DNA from: Frateuria sp. Soil773
GTDB taxonomy: Bacteria; Pseudomonadota; Gammaproteobacteria; Xanthomonadales; Rhodanobacteraceae
Assembly (NCBI RefSeq): GCF_001428405.1
Contig: NZ_LMSL01000039.1
Location: 199,152 to 263,151, forward strand
DNA length: 64,000 nt
Direction: 5' to 3'
Part shown: positions 1 to 8,074 of the stretch, piece after piece
Numbering within the stretch: position 1 is the first letter of the stretch
How the letters are laid out: every line of letters starts with the position of its first letter
Program-made: the position numbers and the translations under genes
The notes under the pieces: generated by a model
Database searches by the model: none
Told to the model about the DNA's origin: nothing
The model's input: only the letters and a program-made list of their open reading frames with translations

Positions 1-414
1 AAGAGCTTGCTCAAAGCCGCCCAGGCATTCCCTACGAAGCGTCATCCCAGCGAAGGCTGGGATCCAGCGCCTCCAGGTTTCTGGGGAAGGGGAAAGTGGC
101 TGGATGACCGGCCCTTCGGCTGTTGAAAAGCACCTCCTGCTTGACCAGTCCCGCCGCTGTTGAAAAGCGCCTCGCAAGAATGACGAGCGGGAAGCGTCGG
201 GGATTCCAGTCCGATAGGGAGACGGAGGCTTTGAACAGGCTCCAAGGGTGAGGTTTCCACTGTCCCCGCCCGATGTCGAACGCATCACCGGCGCTCCAAG
301 GGCACGGTACACAGCCCTGCGACGACCGCCCCTGCCGAAGGAACAACTCCGGCCGCGACGGCCGATGAACATCGGGACGTCGCGGCCGGGAACTGCTTCC
401 CGAGGCCGGTGCGG
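1..414. other. Intergenic region without a recognised gene
   Basis: No open frame here has protein-like composition or a ribosome binding site. The stretch is made of intergenic repeat-like pieces: a palindrome at 44-63 and two similar segments around 119-172 beginning CTGTTGAAAAGC. It lies downstream of sugE (minus strand) and probably contains its transcription end, but I see no clear stem followed by a T run. Confidence 0.5.
44..63. repeat. REP-like palindrome
   Basis: The arms ATCCCAGC and GCTGGGAT are perfect inverted repeats around a GAAG loop. Palindromes of this form, embedded in GTCATCCCAGCGAAGGCTGG, are common dispersed intergenic repeats in Xanthomonadales genomes. The element class is inferred from memory of such repeats; only one copy is visible in the window. 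Confidence 0.5.
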
Positions 415-732
415 CTAATGCGCCGTGAGCTTGAGCCCGATGATGCCGGCAAGGATCAGCGCCACGCACAGCAGCCGCGCCGGCGTCGCCGGATCGCCGA
501 ACAGCGCGATGCCGAGGACCACCGCGCCGACCGCGCCGATGCCCGTCCAGATCGCGTAAGCCGTACCGATCGGCAGCGACTTCACCGCCAGTGCCAGCAA
601 CACAATGCTGACCAGCATCGCCGACACCGTGCCCACGCTCGGCCACAGGCGGGTGAAGCCCTCGCTGTATTTCAGGCCGATCGCCCAGCCGATCTCGAAC
701 AGGCCGGCCAACACCAGATAGATCCACGGCAT
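415..732 (-). CDS. sugE: SugE/Gdx small multidrug resistance family guanidinium exporter
   Basis: This 105-residue protein has four membrane segments and the SMR fold. It starts [17 protein letters not shown] and carries the essential membrane glutamate at residue 13, followed by the SugE-type sequence [14 protein letters not shown]. SugE/Gdx proteins work as antiparallel dimers that export guanidinium in exchange for protons. The start at 732 is chosen because AGGAGA lies just upstream; a longer open frame to 873 would run through the riboswitch. The guanidine-II riboswitch at 757-806 makes the Gdx assignment strong and predicts induction by guanidine. Confidence 0.93.
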   Translation of the reverse strand: MPWIYLVLAGLFEIGWAIGLKYSEGFTRLWPSVGTVSAMLVSIVLLALAVKSLPIGTAYAIWTGIGAVGAVVLGIALFGDPATPARLLCVALILAGIIGLKLTAH

Positions 733-756
733 GACAGTCTCCTCTGTCTGCACAGA

Positions 757-806
757 GCAGGGTCGTCCCCGCGAGTGGATGATGCGCGACGTGGTCGTCC
801 ACGCGC
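757..806 (-). promoter_or_regulatory. Guanidine-II (mini-ykkC) riboswitch
   Basis: On the minus strand two short hairpins each present an ACGA loop: CGTGG-ACGA-CCACG (about 790-803) and GGG-ACGA-CCC (760-769). They are separated by about 20 bases and lie about 28 bases before the sugE start codon. This is the signature of the guanidine-II riboswitch, in which paired ACGR loops bind guanidinium. The second hairpin is close to the AGGAGA ribosome binding site, so control of translation initiation is the likely mode. Confidence 0.92.
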
Positions 807-927
807 GTCGACGCTTGCTGGCCGTCGCTGCCGTCTTGCCACGACAGGATAGCGCCTGCGGCCACCATCGCAAGGCGGCCGCAGCCTGCGGGTCAGCTGC
901 GGGTTACGCAGCCGGCCATCCGCCGCC

Positions 928-1221
928 TCACCAGGGCGCGATCTTGCGCCCGGCCTCGCGCGCCTCGCGGCGCGCGCGCGAAGAATGCACGATGCCGAAC
1001 ACGCCGATCACGATCCATGCCAGCTGCATCAGGAAGGCCGGCCAGTTGATCGGCCCCTGCCCGAAGGAGAGCGACAGGATCACCCCGATCGCGCCCAGCA
1101 CGTTCATCAACTGGTAGACCAGCCCGTTGCCGCGCAGCTTGTGCGCCTGCAGCAGCAGGAAGGCCAGCAGCACCAGGGCCACGCCGAGGTAGCCCGCCCA
1201 ATCGTGCCAGTAGAAAGTCAT
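928..1221 (-). CDS. CBU_0592-like small membrane protein
   Basis: The 97-residue product has three hydrophobic segments (about residues 8-25, 36-53 and 59-77) and a basic C-terminal tail. The pattern YLGVALVLLAFLLLQ ... NGLVYQLMNVLGA matches the CBU_0592 family of small inner-membrane proteins, whose function is not known. Its ATG overlaps the rlmB stop codon by four bases (ATGA), so it is probably co-translated as the last gene of rnr-rlmB-this gene. Confidence 0.75.
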   Translation of the reverse strand: MTFYWHDWAGYLGVALVLLAFLLLQAHKLRGNGLVYQLMNVLGAIGVILSLSFGQGPINWPAFLMQLAWIVIGVFGIVHSSRARREAREAGRKIAPW

Positions 1222-1964
1222 CGCTTCGCGCTCCGTTGCCGCAAGGCTTCGAACAGCACCACGCCGGTGGCGACGGAGACGTTGAGGCTCTCCATCGCGC
1301 CCGGCATCGGGATCTTCGCCACGAAATCGCACAGCTCGCGGGTCAGCCGGCGCATGCCCTCGCCTTCGCTGCCCAGCACCAGCGCCACCGGCCCCTTGAA
1401 ATCGATGCCGTAGACCGAGCTGTCGGTATCGCCGGCCAGGCCGGTGATCCACACGCCGGCATCCTTCAGTTCGCGCAGCGTGCGGGCCAGGTTGGTCACC
1501 GCGATCAGTGGCACCCGGTCGGCGCCACCGGCCGAGGCGCGCCGCACTACCGGCGTGAGCCCCACCGCGCGGTCCTTCGGCACGATCACCGCGGTGACCT
1601 TGGCCGCCGCCGCGCTGCGCAGGCAGGCGCCGAGGTTGTGCGGGTCGGTGACACCGTCGAGCACCAGCACCAGGGTATCGGCGCCGTCGCGTTCGAGCAG
1701 GCCGGCCAGGTCGTTCTCGTGCGCCAGCGGCGGCGCCTCGTACAGCGCCGCCACGCCCTGGTGGCGCGCCTCGCCGGCGAGCTTGTCCAGTTGCTCGCGC
1801 GGGCGGTGGTGCACCGGGATCTTCAGCGCCTTCGCCCGCTCGGCCAGCTCGTGCACGCGCGCGTTGCGCTGGCCGGCCTCGACCAGCAACTCGCGGATGC
1901 GCGCGGCATCGTTGCTCAACGCACCTTCGACCGGGTTGATCCCGACGATCCAGCTCTCGCTCAT
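1218..1964 (-). CDS. rlmB: 23S rRNA (guanosine-2'-O)-methyltransferase RlmB
   Basis: RlmB 2'-O-methylates G2251 in the peptidyl-transferase loop of 23S rRNA using S-adenosylmethionine. The 248 residues fit the family. An N-terminal substrate-binding domain is followed by a SPOUT (trefoil-knot) catalytic domain with the three motifs visible: NLGACLRSAAA, LVLGSEGEGMRRL and SLNVSVATGVVLFEAL. The ATG overlaps the end of rnr by four bases, matching the rnr-rlmB pairing common in gammaproteobacteria. Confidence 0.95.
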   Translation of the reverse strand: MSESWIVGINPVEGALSNDAARIRELLVEAGQRNARVHELAERAKALKIPVHHRPREQLDKLAGEARHQGVAALYEAPPLAHENDLAGLLERDGADTLVLVLDGVTDPHNLGACLRSAAAAKVTAVIVPKDRAVGLTPVVRRASAGGADRVPLIAVTNLARTLRELKDAGVWITGLAGDTDSSVYGIDFKGPVALVLGSEGEGMRRLTRELCDFVAKIPMPGAMESLNVSVATGVVLFEALRQRSAKR

Positions 1965-4687
1965 CGCTTGCCTTTCGGTTTCTGCGGCTGCTTGCCGCCC
2001 TTCCTGCCGGCGGCGGAGGCCGTCGGCGACTTGCCCAGCTTGTCCGGACCCGGCTTGTTCGAGCTCGACTTGCCTGGGCTCGACTTGCCGGAACCCGGCC
2101 TGCTCCGCCCCGGCTTCGGGGCGGCCGGGGCGTCGCCGCGGCGCGGGCGACCCTCGCCCGCCGACGGCGCCGGCGCGTACGAACGCGGGGGCGGATTATC
2201 GCTCACCGCGGGCGCGGCGGCGACGCGGTCGTCGCGGCGCCCGAACGCGCGGCCGATCGCCTTGGCCGCCCTGCCGAACATGCCTTGCGGCTTGGCTGGC
2301 GCCGCGGCGCGCTTGGGCAGCGAATAGCGCTCGCCGCTGGCGCCGTAGTCGTACGCCTTGCCGCTGCGCGGCGGCGGCGCGGCGGTGCGCGACGGCACCA
2401 GCCGGAAGTCGATCTTGCGGTCCTCCAGGCTGGCGCGCAGCACCTGCACGCGCACGTGGTCGCCCAGGCGGAACTGGTCGCCCGTGCGCTCCCCCTTGAG
2501 CAGCTTGCGGATCGGATCGAAGTGGTAATAGTCGTTGGCGAGCTGGCTGATGTGCACAAGGCCGGACACCTTCGACTCGTCCATCTCCACGAACAGCCCG
2601 AACGAAGTGACGCCGGTGACCACGCCGTCGAACTCGCTGCCGACGTGCTTGGACATCCAGGCGCATTTGAAGCGCTCATCCACGTCGCGCTCGGCCTCCT
2701 CGGCGCGGCGCTCGCGCTGCGAGCAGTGCACCGCCATCGCCGCCATCTCGGTCGGCGTATAGGCGTAGTCCTTCGGCTTGCCGCCGGTCAGCGCGTAGCG
2801 GATCGCTCGGTGCACCAGCAGGTCCGGATAGCGGCGGATCGGCGAGGTGAAGTGCGCATACGCCTGCAGCGCCAGGCCGAAGTGGCCGCGGTTGTCCGGC
2901 TGGTAGGCCGCCATGCTCTGCGAGCGCAGCAGCACCGACTGGATCAGCTCGCGCTCGGGACGGTCGTGCACCAGCGCCAGGATGTCGGCGAAATCGGCCG
3001 GCGTGACCTCCTCCACCGGCGGCATGCGCAGCTTGAACTCGCGCAGGAACTGCTGCAGGTCTTCGTACTTCTCCGCCGGCGGCGGCTCGTGCGCGCGGAA
3101 CAGCGCCGGGATCTTCTTCTTTTCCAGGAACAGCGCCGCCTGCACGTTGGCGGCGATCATGCACTCCTCGATCAGCTTGTGCGCGTCGTTGCGCTCGGTG
3201 GCGCCCATCGACTCCACCTCGCCGCGCTGGTCGAGGCGGAACTTCACCTCGGGCGTCTCGAAATCGATCGCGCCGCGACGCTTGCGCTGCGCCGCCATCG
3301 CCTTGTACAGCGCATGCAGGTGGCGAAGCTGCGGCAGCACGTCGGCCACCTCCTGCTTCGCATCGGCGTCGTCCAGGCCGACCGCCTGCCACACCTTGTC
3401 GTAGGTGAGCCGCGCGTGCGACAGCATCACGGCGTCGTAGAACTTCGACTTGACCACCTCGCCGTCGGCATCGACCTGCATGTCGCAGACCATGCACAGC
3501 CGCTCCACCTTCGGGTTGAGCGAGCAGATGCCGTTGGACAGCGTCTCCGGCAGCATCGGCACCACGAAGCCGGGGAAATAGGTGGAGGTGCTGCGTTCGT
3601 ACGCCTCCTTGTCCAGCGCGCTGCCGATGCGCACGTAGTGCGACACGTCGGCGATCGCCACGATGAGGCGCCAGCCGCCGCCGCGCTTCGGCTCGGCGTA
3701 GACCGCGTCGTCGAAGTCGCGCGCGTCGGCGCCGTCGATGGTCACCAGCGGCAGCTTGCGCAGGTCGACCCGGCCCTCGCGCTCGGCGGCGGTGACCTGC
3801 GGCTCTACCTGGGCGGCGTCGCGCAGCACCTGGGGCGGCCATTCGTTGGGCAGGTCGTGGCTGGCGATCGCCATCTCCACCAGCAGCGAGGGCTCCAGGC
3901 GCTCGCCCAGCACCGCGCGGATCGCGCCGAGCGGACCGCGGTGCGGGGTCGGCGGATCGGTGATCTCGGCCACCACGATCTGCCCCGAGCGCGCCCCTTG
4001 CTCCTGTCCCGGCGCGATCATGATGTCCTGGTGCAGGCGGCGGTCGTCCGGCGCCACCAGGGTCACCCCGTTCTCGATCACCACCCGGCCGACCAGCCGC
4101 GGCGAGCGCCGCTGCAGCACCTCGACGATCGCACCCTGCCGGCGGCCGCGGCGGTCCACGCCGACCACGCTGGCCAGCACGCGGTCGCCGTGCATCACGC
4201 TGCGCATCTGCTGGGGCGACAGGTAGAGGTCCTCGCCGCCCTCGTCCGGGCGCAGGAAGCCGTAGCCCTCGACGTTGGCCAGCACCACGCCGGGGATCAG
4301 GTCGAGCTTCTGCGCCGGCGCGTAGCCGCCGCGGCGGCCCTGCAGCAGTTGGCCGTCGCGCACCATCGCGCCGAGCCGCTTGCGCAGGGCGTTGATCCCG
4401 TACTCGTCGTCGATCTGCAGGGCGTCGGCGATCGCCGCCTCGGTAAGCATCTCGCCGCGCGCGTCGAGCAGGGCCAGGATCGCCTCGCGGCTGGGGATCG
4501 GTCGTTCGTAGCGCTTCGCTTCGCGCTCGGCGTGCGGGTCGTGGACGGCGCCGGCGGGCTTGCGCGCCTTCGCGCCGGTCTCGCCGCTGGCGCCCGTCTT
4601 GTTGCCGGCGACCTTGCCGGTACGGCGGGACGACGGTTTGGACATCGTGCGTTTATCGCTGTCTTGCTGCTTGTTTTTTCTGGTCAC
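1961..4687 (-). CDS. rnr: Ribonuclease R
   Basis: RNase R is a processive 3'-5' exoribonuclease that degrades structured RNA and takes part in rRNA and tmRNA quality control. The protein has an N-terminal winged-helix region (IPSREAILALLD), cold-shock OB domains, an RNB domain with the catalytic aspartate motif DGADARDFDDAVY near residue 320, an S1 domain near residues 690-770 (FDGVVTGVTSFGLFVEM) and a long basic C-terminal tail rich in Lys, Pro and Ser. At 908 residues it is slightly longer than the Escherichia coli enzyme because of both basic tails. The start shown is a GTG; an ATG at 4645 is the main alternative. Confidence 0.95.
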   Translation of the reverse strand: MTRKNKQQDSDKRTMSKPSSRRTGKVAGNKTGASGETGAKARKPAGAVHDPHAEREAKRYERPIPSREAILALLDARGEMLTEAAIADALQIDDEYGINALRKRLGAMVRDGQLLQGRRGGYAPAQKLDLIPGVVLANVEGYGFLRPDEGGEDLYLSPQQMRSVMHGDRVLASVVGVDRRGRRQGAIVEVLQRRSPRLVGRVVIENGVTLVAPDDRRLHQDIMIAPGQEQGARSGQIVVAEITDPPTPHRGPLGAIRAVLGERLEPSLLVEMAIASHDLPNEWPPQVLRDAAQVEPQVTAAEREGRVDLRKLPLVTIDGADARDFDDAVYAEPKRGGGWRLIVAIADVSHYVRIGSALDKEAYERSTSTYFPGFVVPMLPETLSNGICSLNPKVERLCMVCDMQVDADGEVVKSKFYDAVMLSHARLTYDKVWQAVGLDDADAKQEVADVLPQLRHLHALYKAMAAQRKRRGAIDFETPEVKFRLDQRGEVESMGATERNDAHKLIEECMIAANVQAALFLEKKKIPALFRAHEPPPAEKYEDLQQFLREFKLRMPPVEEVTPADFADILALVHDRPERELIQSVLLRSQSMAAYQPDNRGHFGLALQAYAHFTSPIRRYPDLLVHRAIRYALTGGKPKDYAYTPTEMAAMAVHCSQRERRAEEAERDVDERFKCAWMSKHVGSEFDGVVTGVTSFGLFVEMDESKVSGLVHISQLANDYYHFDPIRKLLKGERTGDQFRLGDHVRVQVLRASLEDRKIDFRLVPSRTAAPPPRSGKAYDYGASGERYSLPKRAAAPAKPQGMFGRAAKAIGRAFGRRDDRVAAAPAVSDNPPPRSYAPAPSAGEGRPRRGDAPAAPKPGRSRPGSGKSSPGKSSSNKPGPDKLGKSPTASAAGRKGGKQPQKPKGKR

Positions 4688-4821
4688 TTAGGGGCCTTGA
4701 TGTATTCATCGTGCCCGGCGGGCACGATGCGATGAAAAGGGGTGAAGGGAGTGTTGACAAGATACCGGACGATGTCTAATCTACGCGGCTCACGCAGCCC
4801 GCAAAGCTTCGTGAACCACCT

Positions 4822-4906
<85 letters not shown>

Positions 4907-4954
4907 ATCAGACAATCCGAGGATAGCCGATGGCGTCCGAGGAAGTCCAAGAAA

Positions 4955-4976
4955 CCCCGCTCCGGCGGGGTTTTTT
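4955..4976 (+). terminator. Rho-independent terminator after tRNA-Leu
   Basis: CCCCGC (4955-4960), loop TCCG, GCGGGG (4965-4970) and six Ts form a compact intrinsic terminator. It ends tRNA-Leu transcription and insulates the integrase gene from it. Confidence 0.88.
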
Positions 4977-5033
4977 GTTGGTTTTTGCGTCCGATGCGGT
5001 CCGACCCGGATCGCTTGCAGCTCAACTCATACA

Positions 5034-5057
5034 TGGGTACATTCCTGGGTACATTCC
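5034..5057 (+). repeat. Tandem 12-base repeat upstream of the integrase
   Basis: TGGGTACATTCC occurs twice in perfect head-to-tail order, 22 bases before the integrase ATG and 127 bases from the tRNA end. Tandem repeats in this position of an ICE are typical integrase arm-binding or excisionase-binding sites. That role is inference. Confidence 0.5.
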
Positions 5058-5079
5058 GGAAGCCGAACCTCGCCCTGCG

Positions 5080-6462
5080 ATGCTCACGGAAATCGCCATC
5101 AAGTCGCTGAAACCGAAGGCGAAAGTCTATCGCGTTCCGGACACGGCGGGCTTGTGCCTCGAAGTGCATCCGAACGGGCGCAAGCATTGGCGTTTCCGCT
5201 ATCACTACGCCCGCAAGGAACAGATGATGGCGCTGGGACCTTGGCCGGTGCTGTCCCTCGCCCTCGCCCGCCGCAAGCGCGACGACGCGCGGCGGTTGCT
5301 CTACGACGGCATCGACCCGGTTCGGCACAAGCGTGAGCAGGCCGAGGCTCGCCTGCGCGAACGCGACGGGCTGTTCCCGATCGTCGCCAAGGCATGGCTC
5401 GCGTTCAAGGAAGGCACGGTCGGCAGCGAGACCTACCGCAAGATGACGTTGGTGATCGATGGTGATCTGATCCCCGCCCTGCGGCGTCACTCGGTCACCA
5501 CGCTCACGACCAAGGATTGTACACCGGTACTGCGCGACATCGCCGCACGCGCGCCCAATCTGGCGACCAAGGCTCGGCAGTACCTCAACGGCATCGTCGA
5601 CTACGCCATCAAGGAAGGCTTGCGCGAGGACGGCAAGGTGCTGGCACTGCGCGGCACCATTCCGGCCTACGAGAAGCACCACATCGCGGCGATCACCCGT
5701 CCCGACGAACTCGGTCCGTTGCTTCGCGCCATCGACGGCTACGGCTCGCCGACGACGCGCGATGCATTGCTGTACGCCTCCTGGACGGCGCTGCGCCCCG
5801 CCCTCGTCGCCTCGGCGCAATGGCAGCACATCGACCTCGACGCCGCCGAATGGCACATCCCTGGCGCGTTGATGAAAATGGGACACGACCACATCGTGCC
5901 GCTGCCGCGCCAGGCGATCGCCATGCTGCGCGCTCGCCGCGCCGCGCTCCCCGCACGGCAGGCCTACGTGTTCCCGTCGCCCGCTCGGCAGACGACGCCG
6001 CACCTGCACAGAGATGCCCTGAGCAAGGCGCTGCGGGACATGGGGTTCCAGGGCAAGCACGCCACGCACGGCTTCCGCGGCACCTTGCGTACGATGGCGC
6101 GGGAACGCCTGGGCGTGGACATCGACGTGCTCGAAGCGCAGCTCGCCCACGCCAAGCGGGGCGAGGTGCAGAAGGCCTACGACCGCACCACCTTCGACGA
6201 TCAGCGCCGCGAGGTCATGCAGACCTGGGCGGACTATCTCGACCAGCGCCGCGCACAGGTGACAACGTCCACGCACGGCACGGCTACCGCCCGTCCAGCA
6301 GCCGACGAATATCCTCCGCACGCCACGCGGTTATCCGCTCGCCAAGGACGTGCGTCGGCGGCGGGTAGCGGCCGGACTTCACGCCCGCCCACCAAGTCGA
6401 GCGCGAGACGGGAATCAGCGGCGGGATCGCCGGTCGACCGCGGTGCGCGGGCCGGCCGATGA
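5080..6462 (+). CDS. int: Tyrosine recombinase, ICE integrase
   Basis: The integrase catalyses site-specific insertion and excision of the element at tRNA-Leu. The 460-residue protein has an N-terminal arm-binding domain of the P4-integrase type (IAIKSLKPKAKVYRVPD ... GLCLEVHPNGRKHW) and a catalytic domain with Arg239 (WTALRP), His330 and Arg333 (HGFR), His357 (LAH) and nucleophile Tyr367 (KAYDR). I chose the ATG at 5080 because the longer frame (from 4930) would translate through the terminator and the tandem repeats. The C-terminal 60 residues are low-complexity and lie opposite the AlpA gene. Confidence 0.93.
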   Translation: MLTEIAIKSLKPKAKVYRVPDTAGLCLEVHPNGRKHWRFRYHYARKEQMMALGPWPVLSLALARRKRDDARRLLYDGIDPVRHKREQAEARLRERDGLFPIVAKAWLAFKEGTVGSETYRKMTLVIDGDLIPALRRHSVTTLTTKDCTPVLRDIAARAPNLATKARQYLNGIVDYAIKEGLREDGKVLALRGTIPAYEKHHIAAITRPDELGPLLRAIDGYGSPTTRDALLYASWTALRPALVASAQWQHIDLDAAEWHIPGALMKMGHDHIVPLPRQAIAMLRARRAALPARQAYVFPSPARQTTPHLHRDALSKALRDMGFQGKHATHGFRGTLRTMARERLGVDIDVLEAQLAHAKRGEVQKAYDRTTFDDQRREVMQTWADYLDQRRAQVTTSTHGTATARPAADEYPPHATRLSARQGRASAAGSGRTSRPPTKSSARRESAAGSPVDRGARAGR

Positions 6463-6562
6463 TCTGGTGCAGCCGCAGGTAGCCGACGGTCGGCAGCGGT
6501 GCGGGCACGTCGCTCGGATGAACTTCCGGAGACGATGGCTCAACCGTCGCGTTGCGGACCAT
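6284..6562 (-). CDS. AlpA-family regulator/excisionase-like protein
   Basis: This 92-residue protein contains an AlpA/MerR-like winged helix: LRLHQIIG, then PPLIPVSRSTWWAGVKSGRYPPP and ITAWRAEDIRRLL. AlpA-type proteins sit beside ICE integrases and act as excisionase or activator of excision. GGAGGAGG lies 7 bases before the ATG. The gene converges on and overlaps the last 179 bases of int, and its start overlaps the end of the DUF2274 gene. Confidence 0.82.
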   Translation of the reverse strand: MVRNATVEPSSPEVHPSDVPAPLPTVGYLRLHQIIGRPAHRGRPAIPPLIPVSRSTWWAGVKSGRYPPPTHVLGERITAWRAEDIRRLLDGR

Positions 6563-6785
6563 GGGATGCCCTCCTCCGCCGGAATCCCCGATCGCCCGCC
6601 ATGAACGCGTCGAGCATGAGCGGGATCAACGTCGCCGCATCGACCGCCTCGCCGTAGGTCTGCGCGTGCAGCGCGGCATAGTGGTCGAGATCCGCCTTGA
6701 GCCGCGCCGGACACGCGAAGGTCAGCTTGACGGTCTGCAGGTCGGGCAGCGGCCCCAGCCGCAGCCTTTTCGTGGATGCGTTCAT
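6540..6785 (-). CDS. DUF2274 domain-containing protein
   Basis: An 81-residue protein beginning MNASTKRLRLGPLPDLQTVK, with the core LTFACPARLKADLDHYAALH and LIPLMLDAFMAGDRGF. This is the DUF2274 family, small proteins encoded directly after trbI in Tn4371-like and related ICEs. The sequence resembles ribbon-helix-helix proteins, but its role is unknown. The ATG overlaps the trbI stop by four bases, so it is the last gene of the trb operon. Confidence 0.85.
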   Translation of the reverse strand: MNASTKRLRLGPLPDLQTVKLTFACPARLKADLDHYAALHAQTYGEAVDAATLIPLMLDAFMAGDRGFRRRRASHGPQRDG

Positions 6786-8074
6786 GGCATGGGTCCTCGC
6801 TGGATGAAAAGCGGCTGGTACGGCCGCAGCACCAGGTCCTTGTTCACCATCACGTCGACCTGGAATCCGGGACGCACCGTCAACGTCGGCTGGATGCTGA
6901 GGTTGCGGCGGGTGATCTCCTGGCCGACCTGGTTGGCGGTGTCCTGCGCGCTGTCGCGCAGCGCGACGACCGCATTGCCGTGGATGTCGCCCTCGTTCGA
7001 CACGGCCAGCTCGGAGCTGACGCCGAGCAGCGTGGACAGCGCGGCACCCGACAGGATGCGGCCCCAGTGCCAGTCCACCGCATCCTCCAGGCCGGCATAG
7101 CCTGCCGGATCGATGCCGGGCAGCTTGTCCAGGGCGATCGATGAGGTATCCGGTAGCACCAGGCGCAGCCAGACCAACAGGATGCGCCGCTGCCCGAACG
7201 CCACCTGGCTGTCGTAGCGACCAATCAGGCGCGAACCCTGCGGGATCAGTAGATAGTGACCGGTCGCGGTGTCGTACACCGGTTGCGTCACCTCGGCGAT
7301 GACCTGCCCCGGCAGGTCGGAATTGATGCCCGTCACCAGCGCCGCCGGGATGAGGGTGCCGGCCATCACCGTGTACGGCGAGGCCGGCGCCTGCAGGACG
7401 CCCGCGTTGTTCGTGGCGGCATCGTTCCCCTTGGCCAGGAATGCTTCCTTGTGGTTCTGCCGGTTCTGAAGGGTCGTCGGATCGTTGGGCTGCGTCGCCG
7501 TGGAGGTCGGTCCGGCCCTCATGGGGTTGAACGCGCTGGTGGTGCTGGCCGCCGGCAGCGTGTTCACCCCCGTCGAAGCGGTGTCGGGCGTCCCGGTGGT
7601 GTTGGTCGTACGGAAGAACACTGACGAGCGCGCGACTTCCTCGGCTTGGCGCTGCCGGTCGATGCTTTCGGGCGCCGGTCCCGGATTCGCGGCGCCGCTC
7701 GGTAGCGGCGTCATGGCCGACGCCGCGCCCCAGTCGCCCGGCAGCGGCGGGCCGAGCGGCGGCACGCTGGCCGCCGGTGCAGGGACCGGCTTCGACGACA
7801 GCTTCGAGTAGTCGGCCGGCAACCGGTCCAGGTCGTCGGCCTTGGCGATCCGATCGACGTTGACCAGGTTGGCCTGGTCGGCCGAGCCGCGCCGGCCCTT
7901 CGATTGCAGCGCCCACATCGAGGCCCCGGCAACCGCGAGGGCCAGTACCGTGGCGGACACGGCCAACATGCGGCGGTTGAGCCGCGTCACCGGACGCGGG
8001 GCGGCGCGCAGCGCGACGTCCTCGGGCGATACCTTTGGCCCGGGTGGCGGTGCATCGCGGTCAGTCGTGTCCAT
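6782..8074 (-). CDS. trbI: Conjugal transfer protein TrbI (VirB10-like)
   Basis: TrbI is the VirB10-type channel component that spans the periplasm and links the inner-membrane ATPases to the outer-membrane pore. The 430-residue protein has one N-terminal membrane helix (RMLAVSATVLALAVAGASMW), a proline-rich stretch and a C-terminal TrbI domain (AGTLIPAALVTGINSDLPGQ, LIPQGSRLIGRYDSQV). I chose the ATG at 8074 because the sequence upstream of it has no protein character; this start overlaps the end of trbG by 14 bases. Confidence 0.93.
   Translation of the reverse strand: MDTTDRDAPPPGPKVSPEDVALRAAPRPVTRLNRRMLAVSATVLALAVAGASMWALQSKGRRGSADQANLVNVDRIAKADDLDRLPADYSKLSSKPVPAPAASVPPLGPPLPGDWGAASAMTPLPSGAANPGPAPESIDRQRQAEEVARSSVFFRTTNTTGTPDTASTGVNTLPAASTTSAFNPMRAGPTSTATQPNDPTTLQNRQNHKEAFLAKGNDAATNNAGVLQAPASPYTVMAGTLIPAALVTGINSDLPGQVIAEVTQPVYDTATGHYLLIPQGSRLIGRYDSQVAFGQRRILLVWLRLVLPDTSSIALDKLPGIDPAGYAGLEDAVDWHWGRILSGAALSTLLGVSSELAVSNEGDIHGNAVVALRDSAQDTANQVGQEITRRNLSIQPTLTVRPGFQVDVMVNKDLVLRPYQPLFIQRGPMP

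Noticed and set aside
42-260. 72-codon minus-strand frame near the left edge
   Set aside because: It lies wholly within repeat-like intergenic sequence and has no protein-like features.
1236-2499. Long plus-strand frames opposite rlmB and rnr
   Set aside because: GC-rich antisense frames without binding sites or recognisable domains.
2285-4735. 816-codon open frame antisense to rnr
   Set aside because: It mirrors the rnr codons (His/Arg/Val-rich shadow composition), has no ribosome binding site, and RNase R motifs are unambiguous on the other strand.
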